Shown: one piece after another, positions 28,619 through 39,084 of the stretch
How positions within the stretch are numbered: the first letter of the stretch is position 1
Layout: every line of letters starts with the position of its first letter
Assembly: GCF_030372765.1 (NCBI RefSeq)
Contig: NZ_JAUCMW010000008.1
Coordinates: forward strand, 111,747-175,746
Direction of reading: 5' to 3'
From: Labilibaculum sp. K2S
GTDB taxonomy: Bacteria > Bacteroidota > Bacteroidia > Bacteroidales > Marinifilaceae
DNA length: 64,000 nucleotides
The notes under the pieces: model-generated
Databases searched by the model: none
The model's input: only the letters and a program-made list of their open reading frames with translations
Told to the model about the DNA's origin: nothing
Program-made: the position numbers and the translations under genes

Positions 28619-31039
28619 ATGTGGAACAGAATTGCAGGATTAATTCTTAGGAATAGAATTTTACTTTTGGTGATAATTGGACTTATCACAATATTTATGG
28701 GGTACAAAGCTCAATTTGTGGAGATGTCCTATCAGTATGCGGCACTCCTTCCTGATGATGACCCTGCATCTGTGGAATATGAGCGTTTCAAAAACACTTT
28801 TGGACAAGAAGGAAATGTAATGTTTTTCGCCGTTCAGGATTCGGACTTTTATGAGCTTGATAAGTTTAACGATTGGATTGCCTTGGGAGATAGCCTGAAA
28901 GCTTTAGATGGAATTGATGCTGTGGTTTCCATCGCACATACCTACAATATCAATAAAAACAATGAAGCGAAGAGATTCGAATTTCAAACAATATTCCCGA
29001 AGAAACTAAGTTCGCAAGTAGAATTAGATAGTCTTGCGGCTATTGCTGAATCATTGCCATTTTATCAAGGCAGCTTAATTAATAAAGAATCTCATACATT
29101 TTTAATGGGAATTACGGTGAACGCCAGAATAATTAATTCGAAAGCGCGTGAACCAATGGTTGTTAGGGTTCGGGAAATTACCGACCGGTTTACAGCCAAG
29201 TACAATTTGGAAATGAAATACTCGGGACTTCCTTATATCAGGGTAGTAACGGCGCAAATGATTAAAAAGGAGATGAATATGTTCATTTACCTATCTCTTC
29301 TGGTTACTGCGATTATTTTATTTATGTTTTTCCGCTCTTTTAAAGTGGTTTTCTTTTGTATGTTGGTTGTTGGTTTGAGTGTAATCTGGGCGGTTGGATC
29401 AATGGTCTTGTTCGATTACAAAATTACTTTACTTACCGCAATGCTGCCGCCATTACTGGTGGTGATCGGAATTCCGAATTCCGTTTTTCTGATCAATAAA
29501 TACCACGGAGAATACATTCGTCACAACAACAAGATAAAAGCCTTGCAGCGTGTAGTTTCTAAAATTGGGAATGCTACCTTTTTAACCAATTTAACAACAG
29601 CATCAGGTTTTGCTACTTTTATTGTGACTTCCAGTCAGATATTAAAAGAATTTGGTGTGATTGCTGCCTTAAATATTATGGTGGTTTTTGTTCTTTCCTT
29701 ACTTCTAATTCCAATCATTTTCAGTTTTTTAAATCCTCCGGATCAAAAAGCAACAAGTCATTTGGAAAATAAAATGACAGTTTGGTTTGTGGGCAAATTA
29801 GTAAAAATTGTATTGAACAGACGGACTGTAGTTTACACGGTAGGTTTTGTTTTGCTTGCCGTAGGGATTTTTGGAATCAGCAAAATGAAAAGCACTGGTT
29901 ATATGGTCGATGACTTACCACATGACAATGTAATATTTCAGGATTTAAAGTTCTTCGAAAAGAACATGGATGGAATTATGCCTTTGGAAGTGATGGTAGA
30001 AACCAAGAAAAAAGCAGCTATTTTAAAGTTATCAACCTTAAAACGATTAAACGCTCTTAACGATACGTTAAAATCATATCCCGAAATATCATCATCCGTT
30101 TCGATTGTTGAGGCGGCAAAATTTGCCAATCAGGCGTATTTCAATGGCAAAGAAAAATACTATGAATTGCCTAGTAATCAGACCCGAAATGTGATTATGT
30201 CGTATTTGGCTAAAGCTGATACCGGTAATGATTCCAAATTGTTCAGCACTTTCGTGGATTCCACTCAGTCAATTACCCGAATGAGTTTTCGAATGAAGGA
30301 TATTGGAACTACCAGAATGGAAGAAATGGAGCAAAGAATTCTTGCCCATGTAAGTCATATTTTCCCTGAGGATCAATACACTGTTCATGTAACAGGATCC
30401 AGTATTATCTTTTTTAAAGGGAATAAATATCTGGTAAAGAATTTATTCATAAGTCTTGCTTTGGCAATTTTCCTTATTGCCTCATTCATGGCTTGGATGT
30501 TTTCTTCCAAAAGAATGGTTGTGGTTGCTTTACTGCCAAACCTTTTGCCATTGGTAATTACAGCAGCACTAATGGGCTTTTTCGGTATTCCTATTAAGGC
30601 ATCAACTATATTGGTGTTTAGCATCGCATTTGGTATTTCTGTTGACGATACCATTCACTATTTGGCTAAATACCGTCAAGAATTAAAAGCAACCAATTGG
30701 AGTATCCGATCATCTGTTGTTCTTGCACTTCGAGAAACCGGGCAAAGTATGATGTACACCTCAATTATCCTGTTTTTTGGCTTCGGTATTTTTGCCTTAT
30801 CTGATTTTGGAGGAACTGTTTCCCTGGGGATATTGGTGTCCGTAACTTTGCTTTCAGCAATGCTCTCCAACTTAATTTTGTTGCCGTCACTGTTGCTGAC
30901 TCTTGAGAAGTTTATTACCAACCGATCGTTTAAAGAACCACTGCTTCAGATTTTCGATGAAGAGGAGGATATTGAACTGGATGATCTTAGAATTGCTCCG
31001 ATGGAAAACAAAGAGGGAAAAGAAAGCTTAATGAATTGA
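28619..31039 (+). CDS. MMPL/RND family transporter
   Basis: Inner-membrane exporter of 806 residues with the RND duplicated layout: helix 1 near residues 8-26, a large periplasmic loop, five helices at about 220-375, helix 7 near 405-420, a second periplasmic loop, and five helices at about 610-770. Conserved pieces include LLTAMLPPLLVVIGIPNSVF and the second-half IAFGISVDDTIHYLAKYR, in which the Asp pair is typical of proton-relay positions. Relatives export lipids, including hopanoids or mycolates; the polyprenyl synthase gene next door suggests, but does not show, a lipid cargo. Confidence 0.9.
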   Translation: MWNRIAGLILRNRILLLVIIGLITIFMGYKAQFVEMSYQYAALLPDDDPASVEYERFKNTFGQEGNVMFFAVQDSDFYELDKFNDWIALGDSLKALDGIDAVVSIAHTYNINKNNEAKRFEFQTIFPKKLSSQVELDSLAAIAESLPFYQGSLINKESHTFLMGITVNARIINSKAREPMVVRVREITDRFTAKYNLEMKYSGLPYIRVVTAQMIKKEMNMFIYLSLLVTAIILFMFFRSFKVVFFCMLVVGLSVIWAVGSMVLFDYKITLLTAMLPPLLVVIGIPNSVFLINKYHGEYIRHNNKIKALQRVVSKIGNATFLTNLTTASGFATFIVTSSQILKEFGVIAALNIMVVFVLSLLLIPIIFSFLNPPDQKATSHLENKMTVWFVGKLVKIVLNRRTVVYTVGFVLLAVGIFGISKMKSTGYMVDDLPHDNVIFQDLKFFEKNMDGIMPLEVMVETKKKAAILKLSTLKRLNALNDTLKSYPEISSSVSIVEAAKFANQAYFNGKEKYYELPSNQTRNVIMSYLAKADTGNDSKLFSTFVDSTQSITRMSFRMKDIGTTRMEEMEQRILAHVSHIFPEDQYTVHVTGSSIIFFKGNKYLVKNLFISLALAIFLIASFMAWMFSSKRMVVVALLPNLLPLVITAALMGFFGIPIKASTILVFSIAFGISVDDTIHYLAKYRQELKATNWSIRSSVVLALRETGQSMMYTSIILFFGFGIFALSDFGGTVSLGILVSVTLLSAMLSNLILLPSLLLTLEKFITNRSFKEPLLQIFDEEEDIELDDLRIAPMENKEGKESLMN

Positions 31040-31095
31040 TTTTTTTATATTTTAGTGGGCTGTTTAAAAATACATACTAAAATTGCTTTTAAACC

Positions 31096-32070
31096 ATGCA
31101 TAGTTTTAATGAACTTCAGGAAATTATTGAAAAAGAGATAGATGGCTTGGAGTTTTCTGCTCCGCCTGAAGGTCTTTTTGAGCCAATGAAATATATATTA
31201 GGCATTGGCGGGAAGCGGCTTCGTCCAATTTTAGTCCTGTTGGGTGCTAATTTATACAAAGATGATCTTACAAGAGCTTGTTTGCCTGCCATCGGAATAG
31301 AAATATTTCACAATTTTACACTCTTGCATGATGATGTAATGGACAACGCTCCAATACGCAGAAGCAAGAAAACGGTACACGAAAAATGGAACAGCAACGT
31401 AGCCATTCTTTCTGGTGATGCTATGTCTATTAAGGCATATCAGTATATTGGTTCCTGCGAAGACAAATACCTGCGCGATATTCTTACGGTGTTTAATCAA
31501 ACAGCATTGGAAGTTTGTGAGGGACAGCAGTTCGACATGGAATTTGAAGATAGAAATGATGTTGAGCTTGGAGAATATTTAAATATGATTCGATTGAAAA
31601 CAGCAGTTCTATTAGGCGGAAGTCTAAAAATGGGTGCAATAATGGGTGATGCCAGCTCAAAAGATGCTGAATTACTATACCATTTTGGTGTGAATTTAGG
31701 TATGGCATTCCAACTTCAGGACGATCTTTTAGATGTTTTTGGTGATGAGGCTGTTTTTGGAAAGAAAATTGGCGGTGATATCTTATCCAATAAGAAAACC
31801 TTTCTTTTAATTAAAGCTCTGGAAACTGCTTCGGGAAATGTTGAAAATGAATTAAAGTCCTGGATTACAGTAAAATCTTTTAATCCGGAAGAAAAAATAA
31901 AGGCTGTAAGAGCTATTTATGAGCAATTAAATGTTCGCGAATATTCACAGAATAAAATTGAGAATTATTTTGCTTTATGTCTTGAATACCTCGATAAAGT
32001 AGATGTTGAGGCCGAAAAGAAAAAGGAACTTTATTTACTGGTTAAAGGGTTAGTAAATCGTTCCGTTTAA
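31096..32070 (+). CDS. Polyprenyl (trans-isoprenyl) diphosphate synthase
   Basis: Condenses isopentenyl diphosphate with an allylic diphosphate to make a long-chain prenyl diphosphate, for quinones or other lipids. Both aspartate-rich motifs are present: LLHDDVMDNAPIRR (first) and FQLQDDLLDVFG (second), with GGKRLRPILV near the N-terminus. Product length cannot be read with confidence. The 324-residue length fits the family. It lies 56 bases after the MMPL gene and 94 before atpD. Confidence 0.93.
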   Translation: MHSFNELQEIIEKEIDGLEFSAPPEGLFEPMKYILGIGGKRLRPILVLLGANLYKDDLTRACLPAIGIEIFHNFTLLHDDVMDNAPIRRSKKTVHEKWNSNVAILSGDAMSIKAYQYIGSCEDKYLRDILTVFNQTALEVCEGQQFDMEFEDRNDVELGEYLNMIRLKTAVLLGGSLKMGAIMGDASSKDAELLYHFGVNLGMAFQLQDDLLDVFGDEAVFGKKIGGDILSNKKTFLLIKALETASGNVENELKSWITVKSFNPEEKIKAVRAIYEQLNVREYSQNKIENYFALCLEYLDKVDVEAEKKKELYLLVKGLVNRSV

Positions 32071-32117
32071 GAATGTTAAAAATTCAGATAAGATTCACCT
32101 TTATTGACAAAAAATTT

Positions 32118-32125
32118 TAAATTTG
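32118..32125 (+). promoter_or_regulatory. Bacteroidota -7 element for atpD-atpC
   Basis: TAAATTTG matches TAnnTTTG, 39 bases before the atpD start, consistent with separate transcription of the atpD-atpC pair. Confidence 0.5.
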
Positions 32126-32164
32126 TTGTCACGCGATATTAATGATCCAAAAATAATAATGTAA

Positions 32165-33676
<1,512 letters not shown>

Positions 33677-33678
33677 TT

Positions 33679-33766
33679 AAGTTTTTAAGTACTTCAAGTA
33701 CTAAAAGTACTTGGAGTGCCTACTATACTTTAACTTTAAGTACTCTCAGTAAGTACTTATAAACTT
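33679..33766 (+). repeat. Long AAGTACTT-word hairpin at the atpD-atpC junction
   Basis: 33679-33694 (AAGTTTTTAAGTACTT) pairs with 33751-33766 (AAGTACTTATAAACTT) at 15 of 16 positions. The inner region contains further AGTACT words that can pair. It shares its building words with the hairpin at 23297-23398. Confidence 0.75.
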
Positions 33767-33773
33767 AGAATGT

Positions 33774-34013
33774 ATGCATTTGGAAATTGTCACACCTGAA
33801 AAAAGTCTGTATTCCGGAGAGGTTGAATTGGTTCAGCTTCCAGGAAAAAACGGGTCTTTTGAAATATTGAAAAACCATGCTCCGATTGTTTCTACTCTGA
33901 AGAAAGGAACAATTAAGCTAAAACCAGTTGGAGGAGATGAAATTTTCTTTGAAGTCAATGGAGGTGTTGTTGAATGTAAGAAAAATGTAATTTCAGTATT
34001 GGCAGATAAATAG
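33774..34013 (+). CDS. atpC: F0F1 ATP synthase subunit epsilon (short form)
   Basis: Rotor subunit of F1 with only the N-terminal beta-sandwich: MHLEIVTPEKSLYSGEVE at the start and the conserved GRNGSFEIL-type loop seen here as PGKNGSFEILKNHAPIV. At 79 residues it lacks the two-helix C-terminal domain that inhibits ATP hydrolysis in E. coli. Short epsilon forms are usual in Bacteroidota, so this is not a truncation. A strong terminator ends the pair. Confidence 0.95.
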   Translation: MHLEIVTPEKSLYSGEVELVQLPGKNGSFEILKNHAPIVSTLKKGTIKLKPVGGDEIFFEVNGGVVECKKNVISVLADK

Positions 34014-34079
34014 AAAAAATAGAAGTTAGTATTTAGTACAATAGTAATTGGTACTTATATTGGCAATATAACTTATCGT

Positions 34080-34117
34080 AAAGAGACTTTAGAAATTCTA
34101 AAGTCTCTTTTTTATTA
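34080..34117 (+). terminator. Terminator after atpC
   Basis: A 13-bp perfect stem (34081-34093 with 34097-34109) around three bases, followed by T residues. Confidence 0.93.
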
Positions 34118-34148
34118 CCAACATTGTGGATTTCCTAACTACTCTTAC

Positions 34149-34156
34149 TATTTTTG
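34149..34156 (+). promoter_or_regulatory. Bacteroidota -7 element for the GT9 gene
   Basis: TATTTTTG matches TAnnTTTG, 73 bases before the ATG at 34229. Confidence 0.5.
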
Positions 34157-34228
34157 TGACTGTAATTGTTTAAACAGAAGCTGTAAATAGTCTATCTACT
34201 AATTACTTCGTACCAGATACTAGAAAAA

Positions 34229-35263
34229 ATGCCCAAAAAATTCCTGATTATTCGTTTTTCTTCCATAGGTGATATTATTCAGTGTATGACAGCCGTGGAT
34301 GGTATTTTAAACCACTATCCGGATGCTGAGATACATTGGATTGCAAGAAAGGATATGTCTTCATTTTTGGCGATGGATCAGCGGATCTGCAAAGTTTGGG
34401 GATTTGATAGGGGACAAGGGTTTAAAGGTCTTATAAAGCAGGCAAAAGAGCTTAAAAAGGAAAGATTCGACTTTGTTTACGATGCTCACAGCAACATTCG
34501 GTCGATTGTGCTAAAAACAGTATTGGTGCCACGATGGAAACGTTGGTTCGGTATCGGATCTAAGTATACCATGCGGAGCAAAGATCGAATCAAAAGAGTT
34601 TTATTGTTTAAGTTTGGTATTGACCGCTTTCCGATGCCTTTTAAAGGAATGCTATCATATCGAAAACCTCTTGAGAAATGGGGCTTAACCGATTATTCAA
34701 AAGTCAATACCAATTGGTATTTTCCTAGGGAATTAAAGCAGAAAATGGAGGAGAAGGTTTTTTCAAATTTAAAGGGGGAACCATCCAAATTGGTCACTTT
34801 AGTTCCTTCTGCAGCCTGGATGATGAAACGCTGGCCGGTCTCTCACTGGCAAAAATTGGTGCAACTGCTACCGGATTATCATTTTGTAATTTTGGCTGGC
34901 CCAGATGACATTTTTTGTGAAGAGATTGAGGCTGTTGCAAAAGAAAGAGTTCTGAACCTTAGTGGAAAAACAAGTTTACTGGAATCCTGTTATTTGGTTC
35001 AGAAATCGAACTTGGTGATTTCCGGTGATACTGGTTTTTTGCATGCCGCAGATAAGTTTAGCATTCCTGCTTTGTCTTTAATGGGACCAACAGCATTTGG
35101 ATTTACAACGGGAGAACACATCAAAACCCTTGAAGTGGATATGAAATGCCGTCCATGTACAAAAGATGGCTCGGGGAAATGCAAACAAAAGGTTTATCAG
35201 CAATGTATGGTAGATATTACTCCGGAATGGGTGGCCAAAGAAGTGATTCAACGAATGACCTAA
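34229..35263 (+). CDS. Glycosyltransferase family 9 (heptosyltransferase-like)
   Basis: Predicted ADP-heptose or related sugar transferase acting on the lipopolysaccharide core at the cytoplasmic membrane face. The N-terminus has the family opening FLIIRFSSIGDIIQCMTAV. The C-terminal GT-B half shows VPSAAWMMKRWPVSHW, the LAGPDD loop and VISGDTGFLHAADKFSIPAL with LMGPT, the nucleotide-sugar site. Length 344 is typical. It is a stand-alone gene; substrate specificity cannot be read from the sequence. Confidence 0.92.
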   Translation: MPKKFLIIRFSSIGDIIQCMTAVDGILNHYPDAEIHWIARKDMSSFLAMDQRICKVWGFDRGQGFKGLIKQAKELKKERFDFVYDAHSNIRSIVLKTVLVPRWKRWFGIGSKYTMRSKDRIKRVLLFKFGIDRFPMPFKGMLSYRKPLEKWGLTDYSKVNTNWYFPRELKQKMEEKVFSNLKGEPSKLVTLVPSAAWMMKRWPVSHWQKLVQLLPDYHFVILAGPDDIFCEEIEAVAKERVLNLSGKTSLLESCYLVQKSNLVISGDTGFLHAADKFSIPALSLMGPTAFGFTTGEHIKTLEVDMKCRPCTKDGSGKCKQKVYQQCMVDITPEWVAKEVIQRMT

Positions 35264-35326
35264 ATGATTTTAATCGGTTAACAGACATTTAACAAACTTT
35301 ATTTAAATCAATTAAAAATAAAAGCA

Positions 35327-35334
35327 TATATTTG
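35327..35334 (+). promoter_or_regulatory. Bacteroidota -7 element upstream of the glutathione peroxidase gene
   Basis: TATATTTG matches TAnnTTTG and would give a leader of about 155 bases before the ATG at 35499. Confidence 0.45.
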
Positions 35335-35498
35335 TATCGCACACGATATAAATTGGAATGGATTTTTTCGAAATGCAAAGCAAATACAAACGATAAAAAT
35401 AGTTGAAATTAAACGAGCATGATAAAATTAATCATATAGGTGTGACATTATATCAGCGAGTTCCATCGAATACTTTTGAAAACTAAAAATATAATGAG

Positions 35499-36164
35499 AT
35501 GAAAAGAATTGCCTTACTGCTTATTTTTGCTGCAGGTTTGATGTCTTATCAGACAATAGCACAAACAGATGCAAAGAAAGATTGTAAAAAAGACTGTTGT
35601 TCAAAAGAGAAATGTATGAAAGAAGGATTGTATGGCTTTAAAGTAGCCTCTCTAACTGGTGAGGAAGTTGATTTGAATCAGTACAAAGGAAAAGTTGTTT
35701 TAATTGTTAATACGGCAAGTAAATGCGGTTTAACGCCACAATACAAAGGTTTGGAGGCAATGTATCAGAAATACAAAGATCAAGGTTTGGTTATTTTAGG
35801 ATTTCCGAGTAATCAGTTTCTGGAACAAGAGCCTGGAACCTCTAAGGAAATTGCAGCTTTTTGTGAGAAAAACTACGGTGTCAGCTTCCCAATGTTCGAG
35901 AAAATTGAAGTTCGCGGGCCAAATGCTCATCCACTTTATAAAATGCTGACTGAAGAAAAACCGTTTTTAGGTTTTGATGATTCAGAATCAGGACAAAAAT
36001 TCAAGGAATTTATCAGTGAAAAGTTTCCTGAAATTTATGCAGGAAACGGGATCAAATGGAATTTTACCAAATTTATTATCGATAGAAATGGAAAAGTGGT
36101 AAAACGAATTGAGCCAAACATTGCTCCTGAAGATTTTGAAGATGAAATAAAAGGTATGTTATAA
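35499..36164 (+). CDS. Secreted glutathione peroxidase family protein
   Basis: Thiol peroxidase of the GPx family, most likely using thioredoxin-like partners. A signal peptide (residues 1-21, ending TIAQ) is followed by a short Cys/Lys-rich stretch (cysteines 29, 33, 34 and 39), then the peroxidase domain. The active site has Cys76 in ASKCGLTPQYKGL, Gln106 in FPSNQFLEQEPG and Trp in IKWNFTKF. The catalytic residue is cysteine, not selenocysteine. Length 221 exceeds cytosolic homologues because of the N-terminal part. Confidence 0.93.
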   Translation: MKRIALLLIFAAGLMSYQTIAQTDAKKDCKKDCCSKEKCMKEGLYGFKVASLTGEEVDLNQYKGKVVLIVNTASKCGLTPQYKGLEAMYQKYKDQGLVILGFPSNQFLEQEPGTSKEIAAFCEKNYGVSFPMFEKIEVRGPNAHPLYKMLTEEKPFLGFDDSESGQKFKEFISEKFPEIYAGNGIKWNFTKFIIDRNGKVVKRIEPNIAPEDFEDEIKGML

Positions 36165-36188
36165 TTCTAATTGTGGATCGATAAAATA

Positions 36189-36226
36189 TGAAAAGAGACT
36201 TCAATTGATTTGGAGCCTCTTTTTTA
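36189..36226 (+). terminator. Weak terminator after the glutathione peroxidase gene
   Basis: AAAGAG and CTCTTT pair around an imperfect inner stem and are followed by T residues. Confidence 0.5.
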
Positions 36227-36253
36227 TGTTTTAATTCGGGTACGGAATGATTC

Positions 36254-37234
36254 CTATTTGTTGTCGAACCAAGTAATAAAGCGCTTAATTCCCTCTTCGA
36301 AACTAACTTGTGGATTGTAGCCAATCAGTTCTTTTGCATGGGAAATATCGGCATAAGTTTGTTCCACATCACCTGCCTGCATTGGCAGATGATTGATTTG
36401 CGGTTCGCATTCGGCGTTTTTCGCTATTATCTCAATCATGTCGCGAAGAAGAATTGGATAGCTGTTGCCCAGATTTATGGTTTCAAAAACCTGTTCGTGA
36501 TTGAATAGATACTTGCAGCTTTTTACAATTCCCTCCACAGTATCATCAACGAAAGTATAATCTCTTGCCGTTGAACCATCCCCAAACATTGGAATCGGCT
36601 GTTCATTTCGGAGAAATTTCAGAAATTTATGAATGGCCAGATCGGGTCGCTGACGAGGACCAAAAACAGTGAAAAATCTCATGTTTATGATATCCAAATC
36701 ATACAAATGATGGTAGCTGTGATTTAAAACTTCGCAAGATTTTTTTGAGAAAGCATAAGGCGAAATGGCCCGGTCAACATTGTGATTTTCCGAAAAAGGA
36801 ACGTCTTTGTTGTTGCCGTAAACCGATGAGGAGGAAGCGAAAGCTAGTTTTTTGATTCCTTTTTTCCGCATGAAATCCAATACATTTCGGGTCGCTGTAA
36901 TATTGCTGTCGATGTATCCTTGCGGATCTTCGATAGAAGGCCGGACTCCTGCTTTACCTGCCAAATGCACCACCAAATCAATTTGATCTTCGATGATATC
37001 TAAACTTAAATCAATTCGTAAATCCAATTCGTGAAATGTAAAGGAGGAATCCTGAAGAAAACCGTTTAAATTTTCTTCTTTCACTTTTTTTGGGTAAAAA
37101 GTATCGAAATTATCGATGCCAATCACTTTATATCCCATCAATAGTAATCTTTCTGAAAGATGAGATCCAATAAAACCTGCACATCCGGTTACAAGAATGG
37201 TTCTTTTCGTTGATTTATTCTCCACAGTTTGCAT
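36254..37234 (-). CDS. NAD-dependent nucleotide-sugar epimerase (UDP-glucuronate 4-epimerase type)
   Basis: Extended short-chain dehydrogenase that epimerises a UDP-sugar in the cytoplasm for surface polysaccharide. I start at ATG 37234 (MQTVENKSTKRT), before the NAD motif TGCAGFIGSHLSERLL. Further support: VHLAGKAGVRPS, FASSSSVYG, the catalytic Tyr-Lys in SPYAFSKKSCEVL, and RFFTVFGPRQRPD. The GKAGVRPS and FGPRQRPDLA blocks resemble glucuronate epimerases. It follows the GT39 gene on the same strand. Confidence 0.9.
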   Translation of the reverse strand: MQTVENKSTKRTILVTGCAGFIGSHLSERLLLMGYKVIGIDNFDTFYPKKVKEENLNGFLQDSSFTFHELDLRIDLSLDIIEDQIDLVVHLAGKAGVRPSIEDPQGYIDSNITATRNVLDFMRKKGIKKLAFASSSSVYGNNKDVPFSENHNVDRAISPYAFSKKSCEVLNHSYHHLYDLDIINMRFFTVFGPRQRPDLAIHKFLKFLRNEQPIPMFGDGSTARDYTFVDDTVEGIVKSCKYLFNHEQVFETINLGNSYPILLRDMIEIIAKNAECEPQINHLPMQAGDVEQTYADISHAKELIGYNPQVSFEEGIKRFITWFDNK

Positions 37235-37385
37235 ATTTACTCCTGACTTATTTTTTGGATTTAATTCAAAAGGGTGAACCAAAATTAGATAAATCCATAT
37301 CAATTATCTTCAACAACTGAAGAATTAACTTAAAAGTAAAACAAAGCTATTCTATAATCATGAAAGATGACTGATTTTGCCTGAA

Positions 37386-37410
37386 ATATTAGTTTATTTT
37401 AACTAATAGG
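37386..37410 (-). terminator. Possible terminator after the GT39 gene
   Basis: TATTAGTT and AACTAATA pair around a 6-base loop just after the GT39 stop codon. The stem is AT-only, so strength is doubtful. Confidence 0.4.
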
Positions 37411-37413
37411 ATT

Positions 37414-39072
37414 TTATTGTTTAATCGTAATAAGGGTCATGTATTTTTGAAAGTACAGCTTGTTACTTTTTGGTTGACGATTGTAATCGTAATGATCGAT
37501 AGTTTCAAATTCCATATTTTGAAGCTGCAAGTCGGAGAACAATTCCTTTGGATTCTCAGAGGAGAAAACGACAAATGATTTCTCCTTAGGAAATTCAGTT
37601 AAGTTTTCTGTATTCCAGCACTTTACTTCTCGGCCAACTTCCCAAACCAATTCAATTCTAAATTCTTCCTTACCAATACTATATAGATTTAAATCTTTTA
37701 TTGATTCGATGTTTCGTGCCTCCCGGATATTTTTAAATTCTTCATTTCTGTTTTGTAAGCTACTGGTGTTTGGAATTATAAACACTTCAGTAATTGCCAT
37801 CAAACAAATTATACCAAAAACAAAGTTTAGAATGTTTTTGGTTTTCCATGCCATCAGCAATAACAGAAAAATTCCTTCGGAAAAAAGAGCAAAAAGAATA
37901 AATGCGAATAATGATATTTGCTGATCCTGATAGAAAAAGATAAAAATACCGACAGGCATTACAAGAGCAACAATGGCAATTAACCAGATGTTAACTCCAA
38001 AAATAAGATTGTCCCATTTGTCAGCCGTTTTGTTTTTAAAAACCTGAAATAAGTGCTGAATTAATTGTCCGGCTAGTAAAGCGCTAGGAATTAATACCGG
38101 AAGTAGATATCTGTCTTTTTTTTCTGGTATCAGCGATAGCAGCACAACGGCTGTAATGGTCCAGATTAGTGCAAATTTGTATTCTTTTTTGGCCTCGAAT
38201 TGTTTAAATGCATATGGAAAAATCAATGCCGAGAAAATAATCAGTGTCCAGATGCCTGATTGAATTGGGAAATTCCAATAGTAATAAAACGGACGAACGT
38301 GACGGTTCATCCAGGAACCTGATTCCAGCTTAGCAATTGCTGCAGCCTCATTAGCGTGAGCCAAAGAGATAAAAACAGGCCACCAAAAGCTGATCACAAT
38401 AAAAATTCCAATGGCTAATAAAAGCGGCTGCCATTTTTGTAAGATTATTTTCCCCCCATAAACCCATGAATAGGCAATTAAAAATGGAATTAAAACGGCA
38501 AAGAATGCCACTGGTCCTTTGCTAAGGAATGATAAACCCAAGAAGACACCTGCAACCGTAAATAATCTCCAATTTTTATTTTCTGTTTTCCATGCTTTAT
38601 GAAAAAAGAGAATGGCACCAAGCATAAAACTATGACAGTAAATATCCCAGGTTCCGGTTCTTCCCATATAAACGATATAGAAACTTGATGCTAAAACGAG
38701 ACTATTGCATAAAGCAGCTATTCTGTTTTTATTTAAGGAAATGGTGAAGAAATACATCAAAATCACCATTAGGGAACTGACCATTGCCGCCGGAAATCGA
38801 AGCATACTTACATTTTCGATTCCAAACCAGTTTCCAAATACTGCAGTAATCCATGTAGGAAACGGCGGTTTTGCCAAGCGCAATTCGCCATTCATTGTGG
38901 GCACCAACCAGTTTCCTTTTTCAATCATTTCACGGGCAGTTACAAAGTTACGTGCTTCCATGATATTCACAAAAAAACTACTGTTGGCAAAGAAGAATGC
39001 AAAGTAGCAAACTACTAGTAAAAATAAAATATGAACAGAAGTTTTGTTCTCAAACAGATAACGTTGAATCAT
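37414..39072 (-). CDS. Glycosyltransferase family 39 (ArnT-like lipid-linked sugar transferase)
   Basis: Polytopic inner-membrane transferase of 552 residues with about 11-13 helices. The first periplasmic loop carries MEARNFVTAREMIEKGNW with acidic catalytic candidates, and RLAKPPFPTW, which matches the conserved K-PP block of the ArnT/PMT family. It would move a sugar from an undecaprenyl carrier onto lipid A or another acceptor. Genes for a GT2 and a LAB_N protein lie immediately upstream in one operon, as in other lipid A modification modules. Confidence 0.88.
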   Translation of the reverse strand: MIQRYLFENKTSVHILFLLVVCYFAFFFANSSFFVNIMEARNFVTAREMIEKGNWLVPTMNGELRLAKPPFPTWITAVFGNWFGIENVSMLRFPAAMVSSLMVILMYFFTISLNKNRIAALCNSLVLASSFYIVYMGRTGTWDIYCHSFMLGAILFFHKAWKTENKNWRLFTVAGVFLGLSFLSKGPVAFFAVLIPFLIAYSWVYGGKIILQKWQPLLLAIGIFIVISFWWPVFISLAHANEAAAIAKLESGSWMNRHVRPFYYYWNFPIQSGIWTLIIFSALIFPYAFKQFEAKKEYKFALIWTITAVVLLSLIPEKKDRYLLPVLIPSALLAGQLIQHLFQVFKNKTADKWDNLIFGVNIWLIAIVALVMPVGIFIFFYQDQQISLFAFILFALFSEGIFLLLLMAWKTKNILNFVFGIICLMAITEVFIIPNTSSLQNRNEEFKNIREARNIESIKDLNLYSIGKEEFRIELVWEVGREVKCWNTENLTEFPKEKSFVVFSSENPKELFSDLQLQNMEFETIDHYDYNRQPKSNKLYFQKYMTLITIKQ

Positions 39073-39084
39073 ATTAATCTGAAT

